64,000 nucleotides of DNA from Tubulanus polymorphus (lineage: Eukaryota > Nemertea > Palaeonemertea > Tubulaniformes > Tubulanidae), in the NCBI RefSeq assembly GCF_964204645.1, contig NC_134031.1, positions 19,217,307-19,281,306 of the forward strand. Reading direction: 5' to 3'. The notes beneath the pieces are model-generated. The model saw nothing but the letters and a program-made list of their open reading frames with translations, made no database searches and was not told the origin of the DNA. A program made the translations under genes and the position numbers. Positions 39,653-50,310 of this stretch are shown here, one piece after another. Position 1 is the first letter of the stretch. Each line of letters begins with the position of its first letter.

Positions 39653-41976
39653 CTGTCTCCATCATGTCAGATGATTAGAGAAATTAGATATTGTAATCGT
39701 AACGAATACCGGGGACCAACAATAATTAGAAAGACTGTTCTTCCTTGTCGTGGAGGCGAACCAGGTAAAAGTAGTGTGATTTTCCCCACTTGACGCTCAC
39801 GCGTAATGAAGCAACCTTATACTTATCCCTGACGGAAATTCACGAGCTAGAAATAAAAAAACCCAAGTCAGCAGGTTTTTGATACTATTGCGGAATATTC
39901 AGTTTCATACTCTAAATTTGGAAAAAAATCGATGTTACTACGCAAATATTGTAAGTGACTCGCAACAAATAAATAACTTATTCCTATAAAGTACTATTCG
40001 TCTCTGTATTTCCTGTAACCTCTTGTAAACCCAAACCAACTTGCATTAAATGTAAATTATTCATGGCATTCATAGTCTTATGAGCACGTCTTATAAGATA
40101 ATCAGATGGTCATCGTTCAGACAGACAGCTATTTAGACTGGTCAAGAAATTAGCATTTCGATTTTCTAGACAACCAATATATTTTTCAAGGTCTATCTAT
40201 TCTCCACAACAAACAACTTTCTAATATCTCAATGAATTCATGAATTTTCGTATGCGAGAATATACATGTACCCAATTCTTTTCGTTGTGATTCGCTGACC
40301 CTGAATATTGAAATATCAAAAATATGAAAATAACATGTAAAATTCTCTTGTAAAATGGTGAGCTGATTCCATGTAATTTTCTGAATTGTGGTCATCTTTT
40401 CGATCAAGATACAACGCACACTTTTTTAGGCGACCAAGAATTACGAAACCGATATTAAACCGTTGAATATTGGAAAAAAATCTTACCTCGATTCTGTGGT
40501 TATATTTCTACGCGTAAAAAATCGTCGGTTTCCGTAACAAAACGTTTTCCATCAGTCTTCAGACTTCAGCTCCGGAGAAAATCAGTCGATACGTTTCCCC
40601 ATCCTGTCCGGCACTGCCGCGCTTACCTATTCTACCTATCCAGCGGGGCCACCTGCAGATTTCCAATGATCGCCCGTTCCGATTATTTTAACCGTATCGT
40701 AAAACTATAAATCGAAGCAGCCGATAACGGGCTACATAATCCCGAAAGATCGCTATTGAAGCGTGCACGCGTGTTTATAAACTCGAAATAGAAAAATACG
40801 CACACACGCACCACGAACCCGTAACTGCTTACCTTTTTGTTTAGGGCTGTTCGGATTTCAACGTAACTCGATGCAAAGTTAAAAAGCAAATACAGATGGT
40901 AGTTAAACGATCTCTGAATTAATCATGAAATGGAATTAAATAGAGGTATTCTTAACACCTAGAAAACGATCTTAAATCTCCGCACTGAATGATAATCTCT
41001 TCAATCAGAATTAGTGCTTTGGTTCATAAACCAGTCAAATCAACCAATACTCACACATATAATTACGTGATTATTGTCGAGGATATTCAGTATTTTCACT
41101 ATAAAGTTCAATGCGGCATTTTTGGCTTGAAACGTTCTATCTACAAGGGACAAGTTTGACAGTCATTGCATTTATGACCAGTTATCAAACCCTCTTAGCT
41201 TTGCAGCCGATCTTTCAACTTAAGACTAGTCTTGAGTATGGAGACGACCTTTAGACCTTTAGAAGTCACGACGTCCGTACAATTTACTGGACCCGGCCCG
41301 TTATATCTTTTGTTAGAAACGACCGTAAATCTAGCGTTTTATTTGCGAAATCTGTTATTTTCACGTCAGATGGCGCATGGTTGAAGACTGTAATATTCAG
41401 TACGTAAAATTCCCACATTTTCCCGCCATTTTATTCAACCACATACTTGGCAGGGGTGGATCTAGCGTTTTCGATAAAAGGGTTGCGCGGTACTAGCTGC
41501 TTGGGTCTTTCATATTAGGGGTCTGGAGATGCTCCCCCAGAAAAATTCTATAAAAATTAGATTCATCATTTTCTTAACAAATGTCTTGGGGAGAAAATAA
41601 GGTCACTCGGTCGAAAAAGGGGGGTGCACGTGCCCCCACGCACCCCTTGGACCCGCCACTGATTGGTCAGACACCATAGGTAAAGTTATCAATGATGCTT
41701 TTTTATTGAAAGACGTAAATGAAATGATCAAAAGATCACAGACTTAAAGAGGCGGTGAAAATGTATCGAAGATTAATCCGTCAGCAAAAACTGTTGAAAA
41801 AAATACCAAGAACTCGGTTTCAAATTTATTTGAATGTATTTTCGAATCTGTTTGAACATTGAACTCGACTCCTTCCGTGTGTGTATCTGATATTCTTATC
41901 CGCCATTGGGCCTGGGTGGGTGTCGGCGTCACTTTCCAGACAGCTCAATGTCGAAAAACCGTCTGTACCGCTAAGG
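39653..41976. other. Region without a supported gene
   Basis: Holds a possible noncoding exon (about 40492-40640, -), a possible exon ending at the donor AAAAAG|GTAAGC near 40832 (-), a diverged TTAAG-type inverted repeat (about 41165-41300) and the MITE at 41453-41662. Confidence 0.45.
41453..41662. repeat. MITE-like element, CAG..GGATC ends (copy 2)
   Basis: CAGGGGTGGATCT to GGACCCGCCACTG, imperfect 13-bp inverted termini of hAT-like type. It contains GGGGTGCACGTGCCCCCACG near the right end; the copy at 44576 has GGGGCACGTGCTCCCGTCAC. Confidence 0.65.
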
Positions 41977-42657
41977 TCAAGGACGCTCTGATGATGTCAG
42001 AGATGACATTATGTCGCTGAAAAGTATAAACTTTAAGATAGCCCAAAGAGCTGCCTTCATAGAAATATGAGCTTCTTGTCCATTATTGGGACTCGTGCCC
42101 TGGTAAAAAGCTAGGACACTTAAAGTTCGTTTCAATTGCAAAATCGGAGTTTGCTCACTTGGAATAAAATTTGCATAAGTAACGAGATTCGAAGGGATAG
42201 GATAGGTAACCATATGAAAAGGGTACAAATTATTGTGAAATATAGTAGCAATTTTCCAAGCCAGAATGTAATAGAACAGTCTACTTATAGATTTAAGGAT
42301 CAGGCTTCGCATTGGCTTAGCAGAGCGGACAAACAACAAGTGATATGAAAAAAATTCAAACCCAGTTGATTTTGTTGGAGCTTGATGATTTGAACATTTA
42401 GATACAGTTTGAATGCATTTATCTGCATTCCATAAAAATGCATCATTGGATAGAGTGATCTTCTCATTGCGACCTCGCGTAGGCGTACGTGCAATGCGGA
42501 AAATCCGCGATTGTTTATTAACCAAAACGTCTGAAAAACACTTCATGGCAATGACCAGTAAACCAACTTTCCAATCAAGATATACACCTGGAAATGTCGA
42601 TGATTTCTGAGAATCTAGGGCATCGGTAACTGAGCGTTTTCTCCTAGGTTCTGTCAT
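41977..42657 (-). CDS. 226-codon intronless ORF, unrecognised
   Basis: Uninterrupted ATG-to-stop frame, MTEPRRKRSVTDALDSQ... to ...SSLTSSERP. A frame this long is not expected by chance in DNA of this AT content, yet the protein shows no domain, signal peptide or repeat that I know. It has a basic N-terminus and scattered hydrophobic segments (LLVIAMKCF, LFYYILAWKI, AALWAILKFILF). Partly overlapping open frames occur on the opposite strand (42136-42348 and 42413-42610), so the coding strand is not certain. No TATA box, splice site or polyadenylation signal decides it. It could be a lineage-specific gene or a decayed transposon ORF. Confidence 0.3.
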   Translation of the reverse strand: MTEPRRKRSVTDALDSQKSSTFPGVYLDWKVGLLVIAMKCFSDVLVNKQSRIFRIARTPTRGRNEKITLSNDAFLWNADKCIQTVSKCSNHQAPTKSTGFEFFSYHLLFVRSAKPMRSLILKSISRLFYYILAWKIATIFHNNLYPFHMVTYPIPSNLVTYANFIPSEQTPILQLKRTLSVLAFYQGTSPNNGQEAHISMKAALWAILKFILFSDIMSSLTSSERP

Positions 42658-43415
42658 ACTAAGAAAGTACTTTATTTCATATTTGTGTTAAACGTTTCTT
42701 TGTCTCGAGTTTCTTTTTGATGTATTTTTAAAACTAACAATTCTTCGATTGATAATCTATCGGTGCCGCTATCGCCACACTTATAACAGTCTATTGATAA
42801 AACACTTGATCTTTAGAGGAAATAATGTTGGAATTAATAAATCGACCTGTATTGTCTTTTTACTTCCGGATTCACATGTTCAAAATAACATCGGAAATCG
42901 CCGATGCACGTTGAGTAGAGGGGGTGACTTTGTAGAGGTTTTTTAATTCGAGATTAATAAGTTTCATTTAAATCAATCTTTAAAAGAATTAAAAGAATTA
43001 AAGATCTGCTTGTTTCTAGTGGACGAATCAGAGGAGAATTCAACCAGAAGAATTAAGTGTATTGACAATTGATATAATGATGATAATGATAACGATGATG
43101 ATGATGAAGATGATGATGACCACTCTCCACAGTGTTTCAGAGATGGTCACGTAACACATCATATCCCGTAGCGGGAAGATGTTGTTTAAAGTTTTCACAC
43201 CGGACATGAAAATTGAAAGGCAGGCTGTTTCATGAAATTGGAGCAGCTGAGACAAAAGATGTTTTACCATAGAATACTGTATCAACAGACAGAATAACTT
43301 GATTTGAAGATCTGAGACATCGACTAGATTTATTGATAGAAAGACAACAGTTCTTTAAAGGCCAGAAAACTGAGGGAAAAAGGCCATTTTATCGTTCGAC
43401 TTTTTGTTATCAAAT

Positions 43416-43526
43416 CTATGGCAAATTTTCCGTTTCGTCACGGATCGATTCAGTATCCTCGACGCGTAACAGTTGCTCATCAGAGCCGTCGTCGTTTTTT
43501 AGAAGTTGTTGAATATCATCGGTTGT
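43416..43526 (-). CDS. Possible terminal exon of an unidentified gene
   Basis: Acceptor ACACTTACAG then 36 codons and a stop: TTDDIQQLLKNDDGSDEQ, LLRVEDTESIRDETENLP. The acidic, polar composition looks like a cytoplasmic tail. No upstream exon could be linked; the nearest candidates are in the 44-57 kb region. Downstream, at about 43078-43105, is a GAT/ATG microsatellite. Confidence 0.35.
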   Translation of the reverse strand, partial: TTDDIQQLLKNDDGSDEQLLRVEDTESIRDETENLP

Positions 43527-44575
43527 CTGTAAGTGTGGAACATGTTTATGGATATGGTGGTGTGATCTATCTGTGTTTAATTGACAGTCGTCGATGATAG
43601 CTGATATTTACTGAGTCAATATTTATATACCAGGGTGACTTCCATTCATAAACACTGACATATCGAGTATATCTCAATTTTACTTCCTTTAGAGACGATA
43701 CCGGAGTAAAATGTCATCCGTCTACGAGATATGAACATGAGCCTTGAAATCGAAGCTCATTTTGATTCTTTAGCCAATCTAACAGCTTAGGATCAGCCTC
43801 AGTTAATTCTGTCGCCAATCTTACAACCTTAGACTATAAGCATTCGTCCTCTTATGGTTCCATAGCCCATTAAGACTAAAATACTAGTCTGGAGGCCTCG
43901 AGCTATATTTGGCTATAACCGGTCTATGAGTTAACAAAGATCGGTTATACAAGTAAGATTAGCTATAAGACGGTCGTGTTTTTTAAAACTCTTGCGGAGG
44001 ATGATTCTCAAATCTTAAGCTTCAAATCAATGATTAGGGATCTTGAGTTCTCAGACCAAAATGGATAACGTGTTTGTGTAAACCTGTATTTATTGAATTA
44101 AGTTTTTAAAAACAACGTTGATGAGAAATGCTGAACTTCGTCGTCACACAACATGCTGGCGGGCGACAATACTGCCGTAATAATAGAAACGATAACAAAG
44201 AACAAATACACGCTATATCTATACTTAATAATATACTGCAATTGTATGGAAATCAAATATCTTTTACTGTTACGTTTTGTGGGTTACCTAAATCGAATAA
44301 TCTGGGCCAGCTACCTGACACTAGGTAGGCCTACATACAGAAGTCGGCGCACCTTTATTGGGTGATGTTGATCTCGCGTTTCGTCCTTGATATACTGACA
44401 CACAATCTTCCGCCGTCGAACTGCACTTTTTATGCTATGTTTATTTGTTGTTCTTTTCATTGTTGTTTTTTCCAATGCTAAGGTTTACTTGAAGGCGTCG
44501 GTAGTCTCAGGATCGAGGTCTTGTTAATGGCAACTAAATCCTAACGATCCAAATGTCATAAAAGCGTTGAGTTCC

Positions 44576-44885
44576 GGAGGCGGATCAAGACGGAAGCACA
44601 AGGGGCACGTGCTCCCGTCACAATTTTCCCGTGCCCTTTGGAAAATACAATGGTAATTTATTCATTATATATTTCCACCCACAATTAATAAGACAGCGGC
44701 GCATGATTTAGCTTATATTCTCTTTAATGTCCCTCAAGTCCCTAGAAATTGGGTGAAATGCACTGTCTGAAATATGACTGATATATCAATCCTCTGTATC
44801 ACCTATCGTGGCCGCATGCTGGATACTTATCTCCCCTTTTATGAGTATATATGCCCTTTCTACTTGCTCCTAGATCCGCCAATGC
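44576..44885. repeat. MITE-like element, GGCGGATC ends (copy 3)
   Basis: GGAGGCGGATCAAG to TAGATCCGCCAATG. In reverse complement its left half matches the element at 3175-3449 (AGAAAGGGCATATA). Confidence 0.6.
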
Positions 44886-47246
44886 GTTCATTCGAAAAAC
44901 AATGGAGCCAAAATGTCGAAATTCTTAGTCATAATACTCCAGTCATAATACTTCAGTACAAATATTTGGCCCTTTACTTCGGAATGGTATCAGTGACAAT
45001 CTAAAAGATTAGTGTCAATTCAAAATTATTTTTGAGGAATTATAGAAAACAACTTTTACTTATCGAATCGTTATATCATAATATGTATCCTCTTATCAAA
45101 CTTTAATACAAAATTTTGAAACACTATACGTATTACGTTAAAAGTGTGCATTTTGTGTGTTTGGCCCCACCCGGTATAATCTACTGTGTTTCATATTCTA
45201 CATTTTGTACACTAAAATAAAGCATTCGCTCATTAACGAGCAATGAATATATTTTTTTTTCATTATCACCGATTTGCCAGATTGTGAAACTTTTTATCGA
45301 GTTTATTACCTGTCCCACCGTATTATGTGGACTGATTCCGATTTAGGACAAACCTATTACGTAGACATTTAGTTCGAAAGTGTAAACATATCTAGATCAG
45401 ATAAAAAAAAGTTTGATTAAAATCCACCGAAGAGATCTTATTTTCATACGCGGCGATATTTCTTGCCAATTAATCTGGATTAAAGACCGAATCCCAGAAT
45501 CCACCGAGATAAACAAATCGCACCCACTTCCGATCCGTTATCTGTTTCGTTTCTATTCTAATTGTAGCGTGAGATTGGAAGGATTCCAAAACTGTCGTTT
45601 TCAACGTTGAAATGCTCAACATATCTGAGAGTATCGGTCGCGATAGATCACAAATAGTCGTAGATTTCGGGTCGCAATCAGTTCATCTGAGCAGTAAACA
45701 GTTAAAATGGCCAATTATCTGTTTTAGTCTTTCTGATGTTGACGACGTAAACAACACAATTATATCTTAATCGTAATCACTGTCAGGGTTCAGAAGTGTC
45801 ATTTTCCTGATTTATCGTGTCCCTTTGACTTTTCATCCTTGAAAATGTTTTGATTCCATTGTGTAAAGACGAACAATTGATAGATCGTGCTCCCAGTGTC
45901 TGTAAAATTCGAATCGAGTCGTTGGTTTTCGTCTTTGCTAATGACTGCTCTGATGGGGTTCGAACCAACAGGACATGCATATATTCGCCGCCTCGAAATG
46001 ACCTTGACCTATTGGCAACCATGATAGAACTAGAATACACTCGAAGAAAATTCGAAAATTTATAAATTAACAGCATTTATTCGTACGAATGAAGGAATAC
46101 ATTCCATAACACTTTTCGTTCTACAAACATCACCTCGCAAATAAACACAGCCGCTATGGCAGCATTTACTGCGTGTGCCGGATTGTGTGCACACGATTAC
46201 CACTTATCGCACACGTACGTTATCAGATATATCACTATTTCCAACTGGTCTCAATCAAGAAAACTAATTTGTGCGTTACAAAATACTACTTAAAAACTGC
46301 ATGATGATACATTCATAAATGGCGCCTTTCTTTCTATACATTTTTTCATAGATTTACACGTTTTCTACTACAAATCATACGCGCTCATATTCTACTCGCT
46401 GATATACACAAAATTCGACGATGTTCCGCACGTTATTACCATTGAAATGAGCACACAAAAAGATGCGCCACATCATTCATTTCTTTTTACATTCAGATGA
46501 CGCAATAGTTACATATATAGGTGTTAAAAATTCTAAACTAACGCTACCAACATTAAAATGGTATGTTTTGTGTTACAGTAGTATATACGAAACCTAACCC
46601 TTAATTCAGATGAATACAATTCGTACAAACAGAATTTTAACAATCGTAAGTACAAACAATACAAATATTCCTTCATTCGATCACTCACATACTCGTGTAA
46701 GTTTTTTGAGTGTTTTTCCGCCGCTCAAAGAAAATGGTCGACAACGTCGCCAAATTTCAACGTAAGTCATGTTTGTCTAGTCGTTGTTACAGGTATTTTT
46801 GGCGACTTTCCTTCCAGCGGTACACAAGGCTAGCTTTGTTCGAATGACAACAAAACAACGACGTAACCTCATTCCTTGTTAAGCTAGTTATCAGAAATGC
46901 CCTTCTTTGTTTTAACGCCGAGAAAGTAAAATTCTTGGTATTTTGTTGGATAATGCCCAAAGTTGATAGCAGAATTTCGAGTCTTGTCACGACGGGCTGA
47001 GTTCGACTTGGAGACAGATATTGGGGCGAATTTCAGCCGACTGATCCTATCCTTTCGCGACAACCACGGTATATGGAATAGGCATATATGATAGTCGCAG
47101 GGGCTGCGGGTGTCGTATAGAGACGATCTTAAGCCCGTCACTGAAAGACTAAATATTCTGCTCATACCAAACTCACATACGCACACACGCATTCATACAC
47201 CAGACGAGAAGGGGGAGGGGGCAATCACAGACAAAATAAGTTATAG

Positions 47247-47272
47247 GTCAGAGAGAGAGAGAGAGAGAGAGA
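47247..47272. repeat. (AG)n microsatellite
   Basis: About 11 GA units in a row. Confidence 0.95.
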
Positions 47273-47791
47273 CAGATCTTAAAACAAGTGATAAAACAAT
47301 GAATTCCCATCATAAATAACAACATATATCTCCGCACAACAATAGTTATATAATAATGCCCAGCGCATAGCACGTCAAGAAAACCTGATATTTTAGACAA
47401 ATTTACGATTTTTTTTTACAACACGCGGACTGGCAGCAATGTATGACATAACTGCAAGTTCGTTGAGTATTAAATGACGGGAGCAGAGTTAACCACAAGT
47501 TACAAAGACAAATATCCAGATCTTGGCAGTTTCATTTTCAACTTTAATCGAAGGTTCTTTCACGAGTAGTGGTCGGCGTTTATTTATTTATTTCTTTTTT
47601 TGAAACCCGAATTGCAGAGACGCCGGAAACCCGTTGTCGAGTTCCAGGCATCATAATAAATGCTTTCTGTGATAATTTGGGTTTCGAAACCAAACGACGA
47701 GCGCACGACGACTACTCGCGCAAAACATTTGAGAAAAAGTTTTCCGATTTTTTTTCTTTCAGTATTTTCGTTTTTTTTTTGTTGAAAATAT

Positions 47792-50310
47792 CTAGACGCG
47801 GGAGATAGTCGGTCTGTATTTGCTGCCAGGGCGTCGTCTGGGCTTGTTGACTCCGTTCCTGCAGTAACGTGGATACAGTTCGCATAATCGCCTATAACTG
47901 ACTGTGATGTACGGTGACCTTTTCGTCCGGATCGGTGCCGCCTCCGGTGTTAGTTCGGGCGATCGTTTGGCTCGGGCGTGAGTGAGTTCCGGCATGAACT
48001 CGGGGAATAATTCGGGCATATCTCTAGCTTCTAGGTCGTTGCTGTTCGCGCTGCGTTCCGGTTGCATGATACTTCGTAATACTCTGAGAAATAGTTCTGG
48101 TTCTGCGTCTACAAGAAGGATAACGAGGCGTTTTATGTACGTGTTAAGTTAGATTCTCGATAAAGCGCCTTTTATCCTCCATTGTACTCCGCCATGTCAC
48201 TTTCTCACTACTTTGTTTCTAAAACACACTTATACAAAACACTCGCCAAAAAACTATGCATGAATACATAATGCTATATTTACAAATCGCAACAGTTCCA
48301 ACCAAAAGCGTCAACACACGTATGATATGTGTATCACGTGACACGCATTGCGCCGATCAGAGCGACCGTCTGAAGTCTAAATGTCACGTGACCGGCCGCT
48401 AGCCGCTCAACTGCGCCTGCGTCGAAAGCGATGCATGCGACGGCTCCAGCGCCTGCCGCAGCGGTACGGGTAACGCCGGCAAATACGTAAACGACGGAAA
48501 CTATGACTGATGAAGAAACGTTTTACTCGTGGTGCACGATTCAAGTATGGGAGCCGTATTTCGGCCGCGTTTCCGAAATCTAAAATGTTAAAATTTTTTC
48601 CGATTGAGAAAATTTCAAATGTCGAATATACGCGATGAATTAGTTTCTAAAAACGAAAGTAATTTTTGTTAAGTACGAGTTAAGTATTTTTTTTTAGAAG
48701 GAGAGCTGAATGATAATAGAAGTGAAAGTCGGAAAGTTGAATGCTGATAATGAGACATAAATATGAAGAAAAGCAAAAAGCGAATTCACCACGATGGGTT
48801 TCATTCAAAAAGCGTCACCAGAGCGTTCAAGCATTTGCCATACCGGGTTACGTTGCGCGGCCACCTAAAATCGCGTTAATTATAGCGAAGGACTTTCCCA
48901 AAACCTCCGGCGCAGTTAAGTACACAGACATAGTGGTTAACAAGTATAAAAACACACATATGATATAAACAGTTTATTTTCTGACAGTTTCGGGTTTTAT
49001 CTAAACCCCTTAAATGAAACTTAAATGTAGTTTCTCTGATGATGAGGTTTAGAGTTTAGATGAACCGTCAGAAAATGAACTTTTCGTATCAACGACGGGT
49101 TTTTACTTATTAAATCTAGATCTTTGAACAATATGAGTTTATCAGTCCAAGCAGTCGAGCAGCTGTAGTTGTTAATATATCTATAAACATATACATAGAA
49201 AGTGCTAAATAGTTTTTTTGACATGGCGGTTATTTATGATCGTTAAATAGTACGATCGATGGAGGAAGAAGCGCGTTTACTGGTTAACCCTTTAACCACC
49301 TGAAACTCAACGTTAACAGATACATATTCACAGACGTCACTTGTATCATTCATATGCGTCATATTGACCGTCAACCGTGACGTTTTACTCCAGTAAGCCG
49401 TTTGGCGGACATTATGACGACCCGTGAAGTCACGTGAATATGAACTGTAGAAACAATAATGTAATAGTAAGTTACAGATGATACGCTTCCGGAAAAGATG
49501 GGCCGATTCTGTGAATATTTCTCTATATACATGACGAATTCAAATTACCATTAGCTAGATAGAATCACAGATGTTTTGTTGAAAATGGGTTGAGAATTGG
49601 TTATTTCAGGGAGGCTGGGAAAGGCAGCCATGTTTACCGGAAGTGACTATTATTAAAAGCATATACATAAGTAACAATTCATAAATCATTTATAGAATAA
49701 AATGTTAGTGTTGACAGCTTAACATTGTGAGCTCCAGGGGTAGTCGCGCAGTCATGGCTTAGACTTAAGACTAGTCTAAGTAAGACCTTCTTAGCAGTCT
49801 ACGATTTAAAAAACTTATCTTGGAGTCATGACTGTGACTGGGCGCATATGTGGTTTGAATCCCCTCTTACCGAGAATAAACAGCGAGCAGTTAGCGGCCA
49901 GACTAATCGCATTTCGAGGTTGGAGTTGACGATCGAAATGCGATATAATAACGGGCGTTAAATTGTTAACCTGGGTAAGTCATAGTTCAGCTCGTTAATT
50001 GATAACATCGACGATAGTAAGGTGTTGTTGACCCATCTCATCACGGTCAACAACAAAACCAAATCAGCACACGTCACATGTACCCACCACCACCACCACC
50101 ACCACCACCACCACCACCACCACCACCATCACAAACTCGCGGTTATTCATATTTACCGAGATTGTTGTTTTCGCCGGCTTGAAAATCAACTTCGGATCCG
50201 CCTTCGAGTTCAGGCATTCTGCGCTTGCGTGTCGGTTTGGCTACCGAGAGAGCGACCTCTAGTGTCAAGATTGAAATGCAGATGAGCGCGAATATTTTTG
50301 TTGCAGTCAT
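47792..50310 (-). CDS. Neuropeptide-like precursor with a Cys-x6-Cys loop, two coding exons
   Basis: Exon 1 50310-50157 encodes MTATKIFALICISILTLEVA, a signal peptide, followed by a TRKRR basic site, and ends G|GTAAAT in phase 1. Exon 2 48108-47792 (acceptor TTATCCTTCTTGTAG) completes a 156-residue protein. Dibasic KR sites at 99-100 and 114-115 would release SPELTPEAAPIRT and a C-terminal peptide starting SPYITVSYRR. That peptide carries C127-ELYPRY-C134, a short disulphide-loop motif, followed by RNG and a basic RRRPG segment. MPEL/SPEL recurs four times (32, 82, 90, 101). C-x6-C loops occur in allatostatin-C and somewhat longer ones in elevenin, but the sequence fits neither. An acceptor-like TTTTTTTAG sits 7 bases before the ATG, suggesting a 5'UTR exon upstream. 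Secretory-pathway peptide hormone inferred. Confidence 0.75.
48330..48396. promoter_or_regulatory. Pair of TCACGTGAC E-box sites
   Basis: TATCACGTGACAC near 48336 and TGTCACGTGACCGG near 48383, two CACGTG cores flanked by T and A, in a CpG-richer patch inside intron 1 of the neuropeptide-like gene. A third (GTCACGTGAAT) lies near 49430. Possible bHLH-Zip sites; no function shown. Confidence 0.3.
48979..49135. repeat. Inverted-repeat element related to 530-745
   Basis: TTTTCTGACAGTTTCGGG...TCTAAACC near 48980 is answered by GGTTTAGA...GAACCGTCAGAAAA near 49045-49065, giving a long hairpin with CTGATGATGAGG on its right arm. The following GGGTTTTTACTTATTAAA and ATCTTTGAA match 705-745. It lies in intron 1 of the 47792-50310 gene. 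Confidence 0.55.
49736..49851. repeat. MITE-like inverted repeat, AGTCATG ends
   Basis: AGTCATGGCTTAGACTTAAG is answered by CTTATCTTGGAGTCATGACT. It shares AGACTTAAGACTAGTCTAAG-type words with 63549-63677, 41165-41300 and 2165-2450. Confidence 0.6.
50081..50130. repeat. (CAC)n microsatellite
   Basis: About 16 CAC units, in intron 1 of the 47792-50310 gene just past its donor. One frame would read polyhistidine, but it is intronic. Confidence 0.95.

Larger units (their letters stand above)
43527..47791. other. Region without a firmly supported gene
   Basis: Holds a diverged TTAAG-type inverted repeat (about 43780-43980), a MITE (44576-44885) and an AG microsatellite (47247-47272). A frame at 46884-47140 (-) follows a good acceptor (TTTAGTCTTTCAG) and reads 85 codons of Ser/Arg/Lys-rich sequence to a stop. 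It could be a terminal exon but is unrecognised. The right end is the 3'UTR of the neuropeptide-like gene. Confidence 0.45.

Noticed and set aside
40560-40690. Frame with RWPRWIGRIGKRGSAG that resembles an amidated neuropeptide (IGKR)
   Set aside because: No signal peptide exon could be joined, the acceptor is weak, and the segment looks more like a noncoding exon bounded by GAG|GTAAGA.
50022-50285. Polyhistidine frame, plus strand
   Set aside because: It is a CAC microsatellite antisense to the neuropeptide-like gene.
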